Part shown: piece after piece, positions 16,698 through 26,094 of the stretch
Layout of the letters: each line of letters begins with the position of its first letter
Position numbering within the stretch: the stretch's first letter is position 1
Origin: Desulfobulbus oligotrophicus
Lineage (GTDB): Bacteria > Desulfobacterota > Desulfobulbia > Desulfobulbales > Desulfobulbaceae
NCBI RefSeq assembly: GCF_016446285.1
Contig: NZ_CP054140.1
Coordinates: 1,159,501-1,223,500, forward strand
DNA: 64,000 nt
Direction: 5' to 3'
The notes under the pieces: generated by a model
Databases searched by the model: none
The model's input: the letters and a program-made list of their open reading frames with translations, nothing else
Told to the model about the DNA's origin: nothing
Program-made: the position numbers and the translations under genes

Positions 16698-16740
16698 AAA
16701 AGAAGACCGACACGGTGGATCAGCCATGGCGGTCTTCTTT
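16698..16740. terminator. Bidirectional Rho-independent terminator
   Basis: AAAGAAGACCG (16698-16708) pairs perfectly with CGGTCTTCTTT (16730-16740). It serves ppsA on the plus strand, with a short T-run built into the stem. On the minus strand the same stem also ends in a T-rich run. It overlaps the last codons of the convergent UPF0434-like gene. Confidence 0.65.
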
Positions 16741-16917
16741 GTCGTCCTGTCCTCTCAGTGGTTTAGCCTCGTCAATGAGCATAATCGGAATGTTGTCGCG
16801 GATTTCATACACGAGCCGGCAGGCACGACAGACAATACTGTTCCCCTCGATATTTAATTCGACCATTCCTTTACATTGCGGACAGGCAAGGATTTCCAAG
16901 AGCTCCTGTTTGATCAT
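16720..16917 (-). CDS. Trm112-like UPF0434 family small zinc-ribbon protein
   Basis: A 65-residue protein with the pattern LLEILACPQCKG...SIVCRACRLVYEIRDNIPIML, the signature of the YcaR/Trm112-like UPF0434 family. The two CxxC pairs suggest a bound metal. Eukaryotic Trm112 activates methyltransferases; the bacterial role is not settled, and in many Gram-negatives the gene sits near LPS or lipid A genes. Here it stands alone, convergent to ppsA. Its 3' end lies inside the terminator stem. Confidence 0.85.
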   Translation of the reverse strand: MIKQELLEILACPQCKGMVELNIEGNSIVCRACRLVYEIRDNIPIMLIDEAKPLRGQDDKEDRHG

Positions 16918-17464
16918 GATCAGTCTCCAGTATTTTGCATGAGAGTTAAAAGTCTCAAGGATAAGTCAACGGATAGTAATGGTGCGCTGATTTGTATCAC
17001 TATGCTCTGTACGATTCAACGAAGATCGGTTTTTAATTGCCGATTCCATACCGTATTGTTCTCTGTCCATTATAGTCGCTACTGCCTGTTTGTTCACTGA
17101 CGCAATCGTTATCCAGTTCTCATGCAGTACAACCTGAGTCAGGATGATGTATCAGTCTGGTTGAATCGATACCGATTAATGGTTATTTTTAAAGCTTGTG
17201 CCGCGGCCTGTTAATCGACAGGAAAGCACTGTAATGGCCTTGACGTATACTGCCCGGCAAGAGGGATGAACGTGTCTGTATCGCCGGTTTGAGCGGTTGG
17301 TGAATTGGGAGGATGTTTTGTTTGTAACTGGCTGCCCGGAGGGGGTGTTTTTGACCAAAATAGATCCGGTTGTGGGGAATTGTGTTTTTGTTAATTTTCA
17401 ATGTGGTATACAGTTACACCGTTAAAGAACAGCAGGCCCGAATCGTGCCAATGAGGGCGTGGTC
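16918..17464. other. Intergenic region upstream of the secretion locus
   Basis: About 550 bases with no convincing gene, tRNA or riboswitch. The minus-strand frames at 17176-17401 have no ribosome binding site and no recognisable product. The stretch should carry the divergent promoters of the UPF0434-like gene and the type II secretion locus. TATACA near 17407 could be a -10 element, but no good -35 partner is visible. Confidence 0.5.
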
Positions 17465-19900
17465 ATGTTGAAAGTACACACCCAGGTGAAGTGGTGGTGT
17501 CTTATTCTTGGGTGCCTTTACAGCACTGTTGCTGTGGCGGTCACCGGTCTTGATACCTCCTTTGGGGTCAACGGCCGGCTCGCCATTGAACTGGGTCACA
17601 AGAATAATGGGTATGCGGTACTGGTGCAACCGGATGGGAAAATTGTAATGGCAGGTTCCTCCGGCAAAAGCGGTGATCTGAATTTTTCTCTTCTTCGCTT
17701 TCATCCCGACGGTTCCCTTGACCCATCCTTTGATGGAGACGGCTCGGTCCTGACGTCACTTTCCGATGGTGATGATGAGGCCCTGGCCCTTGCTTTGCTG
17801 GATGATGGTCGTATCATTGCTGCCGGTTACAGCTATAACGGCAAGGACCGCGATTTTGCAATAATCTGTTACCGTCAGGATGGTTCTCTGGACAGAAGTT
17901 TCGGCGACAGAGGTGTGGTGTTGACTGCGATCGGTAACGGCAATGAGGAAATTACCGCGGTGGTCGTGGGTGAATCAAACACTATTACTGTGGCAGGTTC
18001 AACCGAAGGAACAGTGGGCAGGATTGTGGCGGTTGCACGCTATTTTATTAATGGAGAATTAGACAGAAGTTTTGGTGAGCATGGTATCAGTTTAATCGGT
18101 GTCGGCGAAGACGCCTCTGCTGAAGGTGTGCTTCAACGGAGTGACGGAAGCCTGGTTGTTTCCGGTTCGACATTGCAGCAGCAAAAATCTTCTTTCCTGT
18201 TGGTAGGGCTGGATAGATACGGTACTTTAGATCCGGGTTTCGGGCATAACGGTGTGACTGTGGCTCCGGAACATTTTGATCCAAGTGAAGGGTACGGCCT
18301 GGCCTTCGATGACAAGGGGAGGATCTATGTGGCCGGAGCGGTCGGTTCACCCGACAATCGTGACAGTGCGCTGTTCCGATTCACACCCCAGGGAGAGCCG
18401 GACACCTCCTTTGGTGAACAGGGTGCGGTGATCACCGGAATGAGCAGTGAAGACGATGTCTTGTACAGTGTAAGTGTCAGCAAGCACGAGGTGGCAGCGG
18501 GCGGGTTCACCACCGATGCCGGTACACGGCAGATGCTTCTTCTTTCATACCCGCTGGAAACAGAGATTGTTGCCGAGACAAAACAGCAGCCTGTTTTTCG
18601 TATTGTCTCTCAGGACAATGCCGATGACACATCGGTACAGGAGTCATCCTACAAGAGCAAGACCCGTTTACTCATCAGGCAGCTGCAGATGTGGAACAAC
18701 AGGCTTCGGATTCATGACCTCCAGATTTCCGACTCAATCACCTCTCCTTCCGCCCTTGTGCCGGCAGTGAAAAGGGCTCGCCATGGTACGATTTTATCTT
18801 CTGTTGAAAATCGACCTCTTTATTTCCGGTGTACAGATGGTACAATGGCCCTGAGACTGTCAGGGTATGTACAACAGATCAGTCATTTCCTTCTTCCCCA
18901 GGCTATGGCCGCACCAGGCATGCAATCAAATCCTTCAGAACGGGAGACATTTGCCGCTCCGAAAGTTTTTTCCACTTCGTTTAGTGAGGGAGAGTCTGTT
19001 GGTTTTGCAGTCGTTTCAGACCGAGATGGCAATATCCTTGTCGTTGGTACGGCGGAAGGAGTTGAAGCAAGCTCTATGGTTGCCACCCGTTTTTCCGCAG
19101 AAGAACTCGTTGATCGTATTACCGATACTCCGGGGCGGCGCCACAGGGGGATCATAACGACCATGCCCACGAAGATTACGCAGACTTCCATTACCAGCGG
19201 CGGCGAGATCGATGCGGAATTTGAAAAAGATGTTGTTGGCCGTGGTCTTGTTTTCAGTCTACATTCCGGGCCGGTGCATCCGGAGATAGCCTTTGAGGAC
19301 GATCTCCCGGCGTCCATGTTGCCGGCCGCTGCTTTTGCTGCTCAGGATTCTGGTGACCAGGTCAGGAATAAGGCGGTATCAGCGGGTCAGGATCTTTCTG
19401 TGCCGTTCACCAAAGGAGGACATGTCGAGAGTGGTGAGGGAACAGGGACTTTTGTCGTTCAGATCGACCATCTTCTGCCGGGGTCTCTTTATTACCTTCG
19501 CTCCTATGCCCGTACTGTCGGTGGTGATGTGTATTATGGAAACCAGCTTGCTGTCAGAACAGCGGATGCCTGCTTTATCGCCACGGCCTCCTTTGGTGGC
19601 TTTCTGCACCCGGCCGTTGGTATTTTGAGAGAATTCCGTGACCGCGTTCTCTATCAATACAGTCCGGGACGATGGCTGATTGAAGTATACTATTCCTTTT
19701 CGCAACCAGTGGCAGAGGTTATCGCTGAGCACACATCTCTTCGCTGGACGGCTCAGGTGCTTTTGCTCCCCCTTGTCGGATTTTCGTGGCTGGCTCTTAA
19801 AGTCGGCCTTGCTGCTGCTGTCTGTTCTCTTTTGGCCATCGCCGTAGCGGTGCACTGGTTGTTCAGCCGTGTTCGGCACGGTGTACAGGGCTCTTTATGA
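17465..19900 (+). CDS. Secreted delta-60-repeat beta-propeller-like protein with CFI-box C-terminus
   Basis: An 811-residue exported protein. An N-terminal hydrophobic signal (about 8-25) is followed by about six degenerate 50-60-residue repeats (about 30-360) with the pattern DGS-LDxSFGxxG and DGKI-xxAG, the delta-60 type likely to build a propeller. A middle part of unknown fold follows. Around 560-700 is a fibronectin III-like segment ending LPGSLYYLRSYAR...YYGNQLAVRT. The C-terminus (703-811) begins CFIATASFGG, continues ILREFRDRVL and GRWLIEVYYSFSQP, then has a hydrophobic stretch and basic tail; this matches the CFI-box C-terminal region seen on surface proteins. It ends 54 bases before gspG, so it may be a substrate or surface partner of this secretion system. 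The ATG at 17465 follows GAGGG at 17453-17457. Confidence 0.8.
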   Translation: MLKVHTQVKWWCLILGCLYSTVAVAVTGLDTSFGVNGRLAIELGHKNNGYAVLVQPDGKIVMAGSSGKSGDLNFSLLRFHPDGSLDPSFDGDGSVLTSLSDGDDEALALALLDDGRIIAAGYSYNGKDRDFAIICYRQDGSLDRSFGDRGVVLTAIGNGNEEITAVVVGESNTITVAGSTEGTVGRIVAVARYFINGELDRSFGEHGISLIGVGEDASAEGVLQRSDGSLVVSGSTLQQQKSSFLLVGLDRYGTLDPGFGHNGVTVAPEHFDPSEGYGLAFDDKGRIYVAGAVGSPDNRDSALFRFTPQGEPDTSFGEQGAVITGMSSEDDVLYSVSVSKHEVAAGGFTTDAGTRQMLLLSYPLETEIVAETKQQPVFRIVSQDNADDTSVQESSYKSKTRLLIRQLQMWNNRLRIHDLQISDSITSPSALVPAVKRARHGTILSSVENRPLYFRCTDGTMALRLSGYVQQISHFLLPQAMAAPGMQSNPSERETFAAPKVFSTSFSEGESVGFAVVSDRDGNILVVGTAEGVEASSMVATRFSAEELVDRITDTPGRRHRGIITTMPTKITQTSITSGGEIDAEFEKDVVGRGLVFSLHSGPVHPEIAFEDDLPASMLPAAAFAAQDSGDQVRNKAVSAGQDLSVPFTKGGHVESGEGTGTFVVQIDHLLPGSLYYLRSYARTVGGDVYYGNQLAVRTADACFIATASFGGFLHPAVGILREFRDRVLYQYSPGRWLIEVYYSFSQPVAEVIAEHTSLRWTAQVLLLPLVGFSWLALKVGLAAAVCSLLAIAVAVHWLFSRVRHGVQGSL

Positions 19901-19954
19901 CGGCATTGGTGGAAGAGGAAAGAGAGATCATCTGTTGAACCTTAAGAGGATTGT

Positions 19955-20413
19955 ATGCGACAACAAAAGGAAGAATCGTATAAAATATCAGATTGTCGGG
20001 GTTTTACTCTTATAGAGCTGATGGTGGTCATGGTTATTCTCGGTATTCTTGCCGGCCTCATTGTGCCACGGATCATGGATCGACCCGAAGAGGCTCGCCG
20101 AACAAAGGCGGAAATCCAGATACAGTCGATTGAACAGGCACTGAAGCTGTATAAACTCGACAATGGGCAATATCCGACCACAGAGCAGGGGCTGCTGGCT
20201 CTGGTACAGCCTCCCGCGACCGGCACTCTTGCTAAGAAATGGCGTACAGGCGGTTATCTTGAAAAGGGTAAGGTGCCCAAAGACCCCTGGGACAATGAAT
20301 TTGTCTATATCTCTCCTGGTGTGCACGGTGATTATGATCTCAGCTCCTACGGTGCCGATAATCAGCCCAGTGGTGAAGGAAAAGATGCGGACATTAACAG
20401 CTGGGAGCTGTAA
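19955..20413 (+). CDS. gspG: Type II secretion major pseudopilin
   Basis: Forms the body of the periplasmic pseudopilus that pushes folded substrates through the secretin. The prepilin signal RGFTLIELMVVMVILGIL, with cleavage after Gly and Glu at +5, is followed by the GspG-specific QYPTTEQGLLAL and DPWDNEFVY blocks, and by the GYLEKG and YGADNQPSGEG loop that binds calcium in relatives. The 152-residue length is normal. It is the first machinery gene of the G-H-I-J-K-L-M-N-C-D-E run. Confidence 0.97.
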   Translation: MRQQKEESYKISDCRGFTLIELMVVMVILGILAGLIVPRIMDRPEEARRTKAEIQIQSIEQALKLYKLDNGQYPTTEQGLLALVQPPATGTLAKKWRTGGYLEKGKVPKDPWDNEFVYISPGVHGDYDLSSYGADNQPSGEGKDADINSWEL

Positions 20414-20445
20414 AAGTACAGCCAGGGTTTGGTCTTAGCCCGGAT

Positions 20446-20973
20446 ATGCAGTCGTCACACCTGAAAACCAACGGGTTTACCCTGGTTGAGCTGATCGTGG
20501 TCATGTCTCTCATCGCGGTGATGGCCGCTTTTGCCGTACCACAGGTTGCCGGTTTTTTGTTTGCTGATCAACTGAAAGGGAGTGTTCGCAAGCTGGTCGG
20601 ATTGATTCATCGAACCTCGCAACTTGCGCAACAGCAACAGGTTCCTTATGTACTGGTCTATCATCAGAAGGAGCGGACTTTTACCGCGCTTCCGGAAAAA
20701 ATCGACCCAGACAGTCTGGTTGAGCAAAAAAACAATCAGCTGCAACTCGGTGACGCAGTGGATGTTCGTGATTTCTGGTCCTGGTACGGAGGAACGCAGC
20801 AACCCGATACCTATGCTATCCGTTTCACCGAAGCCGGTTATGTTGAACCCACGATTATCCATGTCAACAAAGACGATGATGCAGCATTTTCAGTTATTCT
20901 TTCACCTTTTTCAGGGAAGGTTCAGGTCATAAGTGGCCATGTACAGCCGGACAATACACTGCTGTTTCAATAG
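20446..20973 (+). CDS. gspH: Type II secretion minor pseudopilin GspH
   Basis: A 175-residue minor pseudopilin. The prepilin motif NGFTLVELIVVMSLIAVMAAFAVP lies at residues 9-32 with Glu at +5, followed by a globular beta-rich domain as in GspH/FimT. Its place directly after gspG supports the assignment. It is expected to join GspI-J-K at the pseudopilus tip. Its 3' end overlaps the start of gspI. Confidence 0.9.
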   Translation: MQSSHLKTNGFTLVELIVVMSLIAVMAAFAVPQVAGFLFADQLKGSVRKLVGLIHRTSQLAQQQQVPYVLVYHQKERTFTALPEKIDPDSLVEQKNNQLQLGDAVDVRDFWSWYGGTQQPDTYAIRFTEAGYVEPTIIHVNKDDDAAFSVILSPFSGKVQVISGHVQPDNTLLFQ

Positions 20974-21394
20974 AACAGCCCGGCAGCGGTGTGATCGGGG
21001 CACAGCCGGGTTTACCCTGCTTGAAGTCATGATCGCTGTGGCACTTATTGCCATTGCCCTTGTTACTCTGATCGGGGTCCAGGCACAGAGTGTGGCCATT
21101 GCCAGTGGCTCCCGGTTTGATACTATGGCTTCCCTGCTGGCCCAATGGAAGTTGACAGACGTGCATGTCCATGATTTTGAGGGGCTGCAGAGTTCCAGCG
21201 GTGATTTTGGTGAACTGTATCCGCAGTTTTCCTGGAAAATACAGGTGGAGGAGACAAGGGGGGCAGAGATCGGACTCCAGGGAACAGGCGGAATGCTCAA
21301 GACGGTTGATGTGACGGTGTTACATGATCAGGACCGATCACAGGCTTTGACAGTCCGGACGGTTGTCTGCAAAAAGGCGGCCATTGATCGATGA
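20939..21394 (+). CDS. gspI: Type II secretion minor pseudopilin GspI
   Basis: A roughly 151-residue minor pseudopilin with prepilin motif AGFTLLEVMIAVALIAIALVTL and the short GspI-type globular domain. The start is uncertain: a GTG at 20933 or ATG at 20939 gives a 23-25-residue basic leader, long for a prepilin, and both lie inside gspH. No in-frame alternative lies nearer the cleavage site. The stop overlaps the gspJ start by four bases (ATGA). Confidence 0.88.
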   Translation: MYSRTIHCCFNRTARQRCDRGTAGFTLLEVMIAVALIAIALVTLIGVQAQSVAIASGSRFDTMASLLAQWKLTDVHVHDFEGLQSSSGDFGELYPQFSWKIQVEETRGAEIGLQGTGGMLKTVDVTVLHDQDRSQALTVRTVVCKKAAIDR

Positions 21395-22089
21395 AGGGAG
21401 ATCGCGGTTTTACCCTGCTGGAGGTTCTGCTGGCGACCACCGTACTTGGAGTGGTCATGGCCATGTTAACCCTTTCCCTGTCGGCAACGTTTCGTACCGT
21501 TGAGACAACAGAGGAACAGGAGGCAATCTTCTCCCAGGCGCAGGCGGCCCTGCGTTTGATAAGTGAAGATCTTACCGCCGCTGTTGTTGTACAGGATCTT
21601 CCTTTTACCGGAGGGAGCAGTGCAGACCACACGCAATCGGGCATACAGGTAACTTTTCCGTCTCAATCGCACCTGGTGTTGAATCCGAAGAAACAACGTC
21701 CCGCTCTGGCGGTAATTCGCTATCAGGTAGTGGAAGAGGATGAGGATAAGCGGCGATTGAAGCTGCTGCGTTCAGACACCCCTGTTTTACCCGGTATTTC
21801 GTGGCAGGAGGGCATGGACAGTGCTGAAGATCCCGGGTCGGCTTTTCTGGTTGTTGAAGGGCTGCGTGCAGTTGAATGGAAGTACTTTGATCAGCAGGGA
21901 CAGGAGTTTGACAGCTGGCAACAGGATCGGGATATCGGTGCAACAGACAACGAAACGACTTTACCGGCTGCGGTACAGTGTACGCTTGAGTTCTGGGTTG
22001 ATGCCGACAAAGAGCTCTCCCAGCCGTTCACAACTCGCGTTCTGATCCCCACAGAGGTTGAAGATGAGCAGCAGCCGCAGCATCACTGA
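21391..22089 (+). CDS. gspJ: Type II secretion minor pseudopilin GspJ
   Basis: A 232-residue minor pseudopilin with a short leader and the motif RGFTLLEVLLATTVLGVVMAML (Glu at +5), then a large globular domain of the GspJ size. It overlaps gspI by four bases and gspK by 26, showing tight translational coupling. GspJ joins GspI and GspK in the tip complex. Confidence 0.92.
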   Translation: MKGDRGFTLLEVLLATTVLGVVMAMLTLSLSATFRTVETTEEQEAIFSQAQAALRLISEDLTAAVVVQDLPFTGGSSADHTQSGIQVTFPSQSHLVLNPKKQRPALAVIRYQVVEEDEDKRRLKLLRSDTPVLPGISWQEGMDSAEDPGSAFLVVEGLRAVEWKYFDQQGQEFDSWQQDRDIGATDNETTLPAAVQCTLEFWVDADKELSQPFTTRVLIPTEVEDEQQPQHH

Positions 22090-23050
22090 CCAACGGGGGA
22101 TGGCTTTGGTGTTGACGTTGTTGACGATCAGCTTTTTAGTTGCTGTTACCTTGCAACTGATGGCAACTGTTGATCGGCAGTCTGCCGCTGCTGCCACCCA
22201 GCGGGAGATGGTTCGGCTTGACGGCATGGTCCTTGCCGGGCTCAGTCTTGCCCGCGGGGCATTGACTGCTGATCTGAAGGAGAATGAGCATGAGTCTCCC
22301 CATGATCTTTGGGCGCAGTTCCACGAGGATAAGCTGAAAGCTGTTTCTGAGGAGGTGGCATTAGCCGTTAAAGTGACCGATCTTGGCGGTCGCCTGCAGG
22401 TGCATGCGCTGGGAGATCCTGTCAAAGAGGCATACCGTCAGATTTGGCTGCGGCTGTTATTGTCCGGTAGATTTGCCATCAGTGATCAGGACGAGGCCGA
22501 AGCTTTACTTGATGCTATTGGTGACTGGGTTGATGAAGACGATGATGAACGACCATCCGGTGCGGAAGAGAGTTATTATCAGGGGCTTCAGCCACCCTAT
22601 TCGTGTCGCAATGGGGCTGTACCGGCTGTCGAGGAGCTGCTGCTTGTTAAAGGCATGACCACTGAGCTCCTGTACGGTGATGCTGAATATGAGGGGTTGG
22701 CTGAATATATCAGTATAGTGGGTGATGATGGCAGGATACACCTTAATACGGCCCCGGCCCCGGTTCTGCAGGCCATGTCCGACGATATGACGCCTGCGCT
22801 GGCACAGGAACTGATAGATTTTCGGGAAGATCCGCAGAATGCGGAGCTGTTGACAACAGTGGACTGGTACCGTCAGGTCAGCGGACTTCCGGCATCCATT
22901 GATATTGAACAGGATCTGCTGGCCGTGGTGGGGAAGTATTTTGAAATTAAAGTCAGAGCAACGTACCATCAGTTTACTCGACATGGAACCGGCATTCTTT
23001 TGCGGGACAATGAGCAGAAACAGACGCTGTTGCAATGGAAACAGGAATGA
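22064..23050 (+). CDS. gspK: Type II secretion minor pseudopilin GspK
   Basis: A 328-residue pseudopilin capping the pseudopilus. The prepilin segment is QRGMALVLTLLTISFLVAVTL, lacking the +5 Glu as is typical of GspK. The large domain contains the GspK hallmarks DAIGDWVDEDDD, a YxGLQPPY-type loop and HLNTAPAPVLQAM near helix-hairpin-like segments. The ATG at 22064 is chosen over the TTG at 22058 because GAGG at 22054-22057 is correctly spaced. Confidence 0.93.
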   Translation: MSSSRSITDQRGMALVLTLLTISFLVAVTLQLMATVDRQSAAAATQREMVRLDGMVLAGLSLARGALTADLKENEHESPHDLWAQFHEDKLKAVSEEVALAVKVTDLGGRLQVHALGDPVKEAYRQIWLRLLLSGRFAISDQDEAEALLDAIGDWVDEDDDERPSGAEESYYQGLQPPYSCRNGAVPAVEELLLVKGMTTELLYGDAEYEGLAEYISIVGDDGRIHLNTAPAPVLQAMSDDMTPALAQELIDFREDPQNAELLTTVDWYRQVSGLPASIDIEQDLLAVVGKYFEIKVRATYHQFTRHGTGILLRDNEQKQTLLQWKQE

Positions 23051-23094
23051 ACAGCATAGCGAACCAAACAGTTGCGGTCGAGAGATAGTCTGAA

Positions 23095-24597
23095 ATGTAT
23101 TCACTGGGCATTGACATAGGCGATAGTGACGTCACAGGTGTAGTCCTGGAACAGCAACGTAAAACCGTGGTGCTGAAGGCCTGTGCCACCCTGCCGCTGC
23201 AGGATGTCAATGATCCGGCAGAGCAGATCGAGCTGTTATGCCGACAGCTTGACTGGCGCGAAGGAGTTGTTGTCTGCGGTTTGCCGCTTTCGTTGTTCAG
23301 TATTCGAAACATAACCCTGCCGTTTACGGACTCAAAAAGGATTGCCCAGATTCTTCCGTTTGAGCTGGAAGAGCAACTTCCGGCTCCGATAGATACCTTA
23401 CTTACCGAGTTCGTTGTCAGTCGAAGAGAGAAAACCGGCAATATGGTTGTCGCTTTTGCGTTGGAGCAGCACCTGCTGGAGAACCTGCTGACACGGACCG
23501 GTAGCAGTGTAGACCCCGATATTATCGTGCCCTCCATGGTTTCTCTGGCTGTGCTGCTGACCCGGCTTGAAAAAACATGGTCTGATTTTCTCCTGATCCA
23601 CACTGATCAGCAATCCTGCTCCCTGGTGTTTGTTCTGGATGGACAGGCCCAGCTGTACCGCTCTCTCGCCTACCCCGAACAGCTGGCTGCTCATTTGTCC
23701 GGTCACGACAACGGTAATGACCTCCCGGTATCTGACGTTGCTGTGGCCAGAGAGCATATCAGACACCTCTGTCGCTTAATTGAGCAAAGTCTGCAGTACT
23801 TTCAGATTGAGCAGAAGGAAAATCGTCACCCCAAACGTATCATTCTGTCCGGTCCTCTGGCCGGCGTAGAGTGTGTTCGTGAAGAGATGGCGTCTGTGTT
23901 CTCTTTGCCGGTTGAATCGCTTGCTCTCATGACAGACACAGCTCTCTTCTGTGGGGAAGGGACAGGTGCGCAGCAGGAGGAACAGCAGTACGGCTGCGCC
24001 CTTGCCCTTGCCATGCAGGGATTTAAACGGCCGGAGATCAATTTTCGTAAAGAACGGTTTGCCAAGAAACGCAATATTTTTAAAACTCGAAGACAGCTGC
24101 AGGGTGCTCTCGTAACAACGGTGCTGTTGCTCGTCGGTGCGTTAGGGTTTCTGTGGTACGACTACCATACCTTACAGCAGCGTAATCAGGCGCTGGGCGA
24201 TGAGATGACCGCTATCTTTCAGCAGACGTTTGCGGGTGTACCGGTGGTGCGGGATCCGTTTGCCGAGATGCAGGCCCGTGTCAAATCTGCAACCGGTCCA
24301 GCATCACCATCGTCCCCGCTGCTTCACAATGACAGGCGGGTTCTCGGGCTGCTGACAGATATTTCCAGACGTATTCCAAGCTCTGTTCACCTTCGGGTCA
24401 ACCGTCTGACCATTGATCAGGAGACCGTGGTGATTAAAGGGACGACCGACACCTTCAATGCGGTGGAAACCATGAAGAGTGTGCTGGCCGGATCACCGCA
24501 CTTCAAGTCGGTTCAGATCGTGTCGGCAGCAGCTGACAAGGCTGACAAACATGGCGGCATCCGTTTTGAGATGCAATTACTGCTAGAGGACGTATGA
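23095..24597 (+). CDS. gspL: Type II secretion inner-membrane protein GspL
   Basis: A 500-residue bitopic protein. The N-terminal actin-like cytoplasmic domain begins YSLGIDIGDSDVTGVVL, PilM-like, and should dock GspE. A single transmembrane helix lies near residues 340-358 (VTTVLLLVGALGFLWYDY), followed by a coiled-coil-prone stretch and a PilN/GspL-type periplasmic ferredoxin-like domain. It overlaps gspM by four bases. Confidence 0.9.
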   Translation: MYSLGIDIGDSDVTGVVLEQQRKTVVLKACATLPLQDVNDPAEQIELLCRQLDWREGVVVCGLPLSLFSIRNITLPFTDSKRIAQILPFELEEQLPAPIDTLLTEFVVSRREKTGNMVVAFALEQHLLENLLTRTGSSVDPDIIVPSMVSLAVLLTRLEKTWSDFLLIHTDQQSCSLVFVLDGQAQLYRSLAYPEQLAAHLSGHDNGNDLPVSDVAVAREHIRHLCRLIEQSLQYFQIEQKENRHPKRIILSGPLAGVECVREEMASVFSLPVESLALMTDTALFCGEGTGAQQEEQQYGCALALAMQGFKRPEINFRKERFAKKRNIFKTRRQLQGALVTTVLLLVGALGFLWYDYHTLQQRNQALGDEMTAIFQQTFAGVPVVRDPFAEMQARVKSATGPASPSSPLLHNDRRVLGLLTDISRRIPSSVHLRVNRLTIDQETVVIKGTTDTFNAVETMKSVLAGSPHFKSVQIVSAAADKADKHGGIRFEMQLLLEDV

Positions 24598-25145
24598 AGC
24601 TGCAACAGTTAAGTCGGCGTGAACAGCTTGCGGTATATATCGCTGGAGGAGCGCTTGTCCTCTTTGTTGTTGTGCAGTTTTTGATCTTTCCACTGATCGA
24701 CGGGCGGTCAACCTTACAGAAAAGACTGCAGACTCGTGAAATGGCCATTGTAGAGATGCGAGAGCTGCAGCAACGCTACCAGCGGATCAACCGACATTCC
24801 GGTTCCCTCTCCACCCTGCTGGAGCAGCGTGAACCCGGCTTCAGTCTGTTTTCCTTTGTTGAACAAAAAGCTACGGACAGTGGAGTAAAAGAACTGATTA
24901 CGTACATGAAACCAACAGAGTCGATGGAGGACAAGCAGTTTAAACAGAGCCAGGTTGAAATGCGGTTGCAGGGTGTCAGCCTTGGTAAACTCGTTGAGTT
25001 TCTTGAACAGGTTGAAGCGCCGAAACAACTGGTCGGTATCAGCAAGGTTGCAATCCAGGAAAATGGCAAAGAGCTGGGGACACTTGATGTGACCCTGCAC
25101 CTGATGAGCGTGGATCAGGCAGATGGGCCGTCAGCACGTGAATGA
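24594..25145 (+). CDS. gspM: Type II secretion inner-membrane protein GspM
   Basis: A 183-residue bitopic protein. A short cytoplasmic N-terminus (KLQQLSRREQLAV), one transmembrane helix (about 14-33), a coiled coil and a C-terminal ferredoxin-like domain match GspM, the partner of GspL in the inner-membrane platform. The start overlaps the gspL stop (ATGA). Confidence 0.88.
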   Translation: MKLQQLSRREQLAVYIAGGALVLFVVVQFLIFPLIDGRSTLQKRLQTREMAIVEMRELQQRYQRINRHSGSLSTLLEQREPGFSLFSFVEQKATDSGVKELITYMKPTESMEDKQFKQSQVEMRLQGVSLGKLVEFLEQVEAPKQLVGISKVAIQENGKELGTLDVTLHLMSVDQADGPSARE

Positions 25146-25160
25146 GGGGCGGGCGGGCCT

Positions 25161-26090
25161 GTGGTGAACAGAATCCGTCGATGGCTGCGTGCCGGCATCG
25201 GGTATCTCCTGTATGTGACAGGGGTACTGGTTCTGTTTCTGTGGCTGTTGTTTCCTCAGGAGACGGTACGCCGTGCAGTTGAAGGTGAACTTGGACAGAT
25301 GTGGCCTGCATCGTCCTGGCGGGTTGGCGCCTTGACCTTTGCTTTGCCGGCGAATCTGATACTGCATGATGTGGAAGGATATGACCGGGGAGAGCAGGGC
25401 CGAAAACTGGTTGGAATAGATCGGCTGATCTTGTCTGTGCAACCCATTGCGTCACTGCGTCTGCGGCGACTGCAGGCCGGCTGCAGGATTGAGATGGATA
25501 AGGGTACGGTTGATGGTTTTTTATCAAAATCATTAAGCAAAAATGATGTACAGGTACAAGGAGCCTTCCAGGCAATCAATATAACGCAGCTGTCTTTCTG
25601 GCAGCAGGCATTGGGCAGAGAGGTGCAGGGGGTTGCTTCCGGCAGTTTTTCGGTAGCAGTGCAGGGCGGGACCCTGTCTTCTCTGGATGTTGATCTTGAA
25701 GTAAAAAATGGGCGTATTGGTCTGAAAAGACCTGTTTTGAACCATTCGACGCTTCCTTTTACTGCAATAACTGCTACTCTGCACGGTCGGGGTGGAGCGC
25801 TGCAGATTGAGCACGGTCTGGTGAAGTCGGAGCTGTTCGATGGGCGTTTTTCCGGAATGATCAGGGCACACTCTCCTCTGTTGCTCAGTGAGCTGGACAT
25901 CGAAGGTGAGATGGATCCGCAGAGCGATTTTTTTGTCGGGGTGGAAAATACCCTTGCTTTTGAAGCGTTACATCTGCAATTAAAAGACAAGGCTCTCCCT
26001 TTTAAGATTTCAGGGACACTTTTGGATCCAGGTCTTCATTTTCAGGAGTATGCGGTTTTGTTTCAAAAACTAGAACAGGAGTTACACTGA
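25161..26090 (+). CDS. gspN: Type II secretion protein GspN
   Basis: A 309-residue protein with one N-terminal transmembrane helix (about 12-32) and a beta-rich periplasmic domain of the AsmA/GspN kind, as in deltaproteobacterial secretion operons. The start is a GTG at 25161, with GTG at 25164 as an alternative; GAGGGGCGGG lies upstream. GspN is dispensable or absent in many systems and its exact role is unclear. Confidence 0.82.
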   Translation: MVNRIRRWLRAGIGYLLYVTGVLVLFLWLLFPQETVRRAVEGELGQMWPASSWRVGALTFALPANLILHDVEGYDRGEQGRKLVGIDRLILSVQPIASLRLRRLQAGCRIEMDKGTVDGFLSKSLSKNDVQVQGAFQAINITQLSFWQQALGREVQGVASGSFSVAVQGGTLSSLDVDLEVKNGRIGLKRPVLNHSTLPFTAITATLHGRGGALQIEHGLVKSELFDGRFSGMIRAHSPLLLSELDIEGEMDPQSDFFVGVENTLAFEALHLQLKDKALPFKISGTLLDPGLHFQEYAVLFQKLEQELH

Positions 26091-26094
26091 TCCA

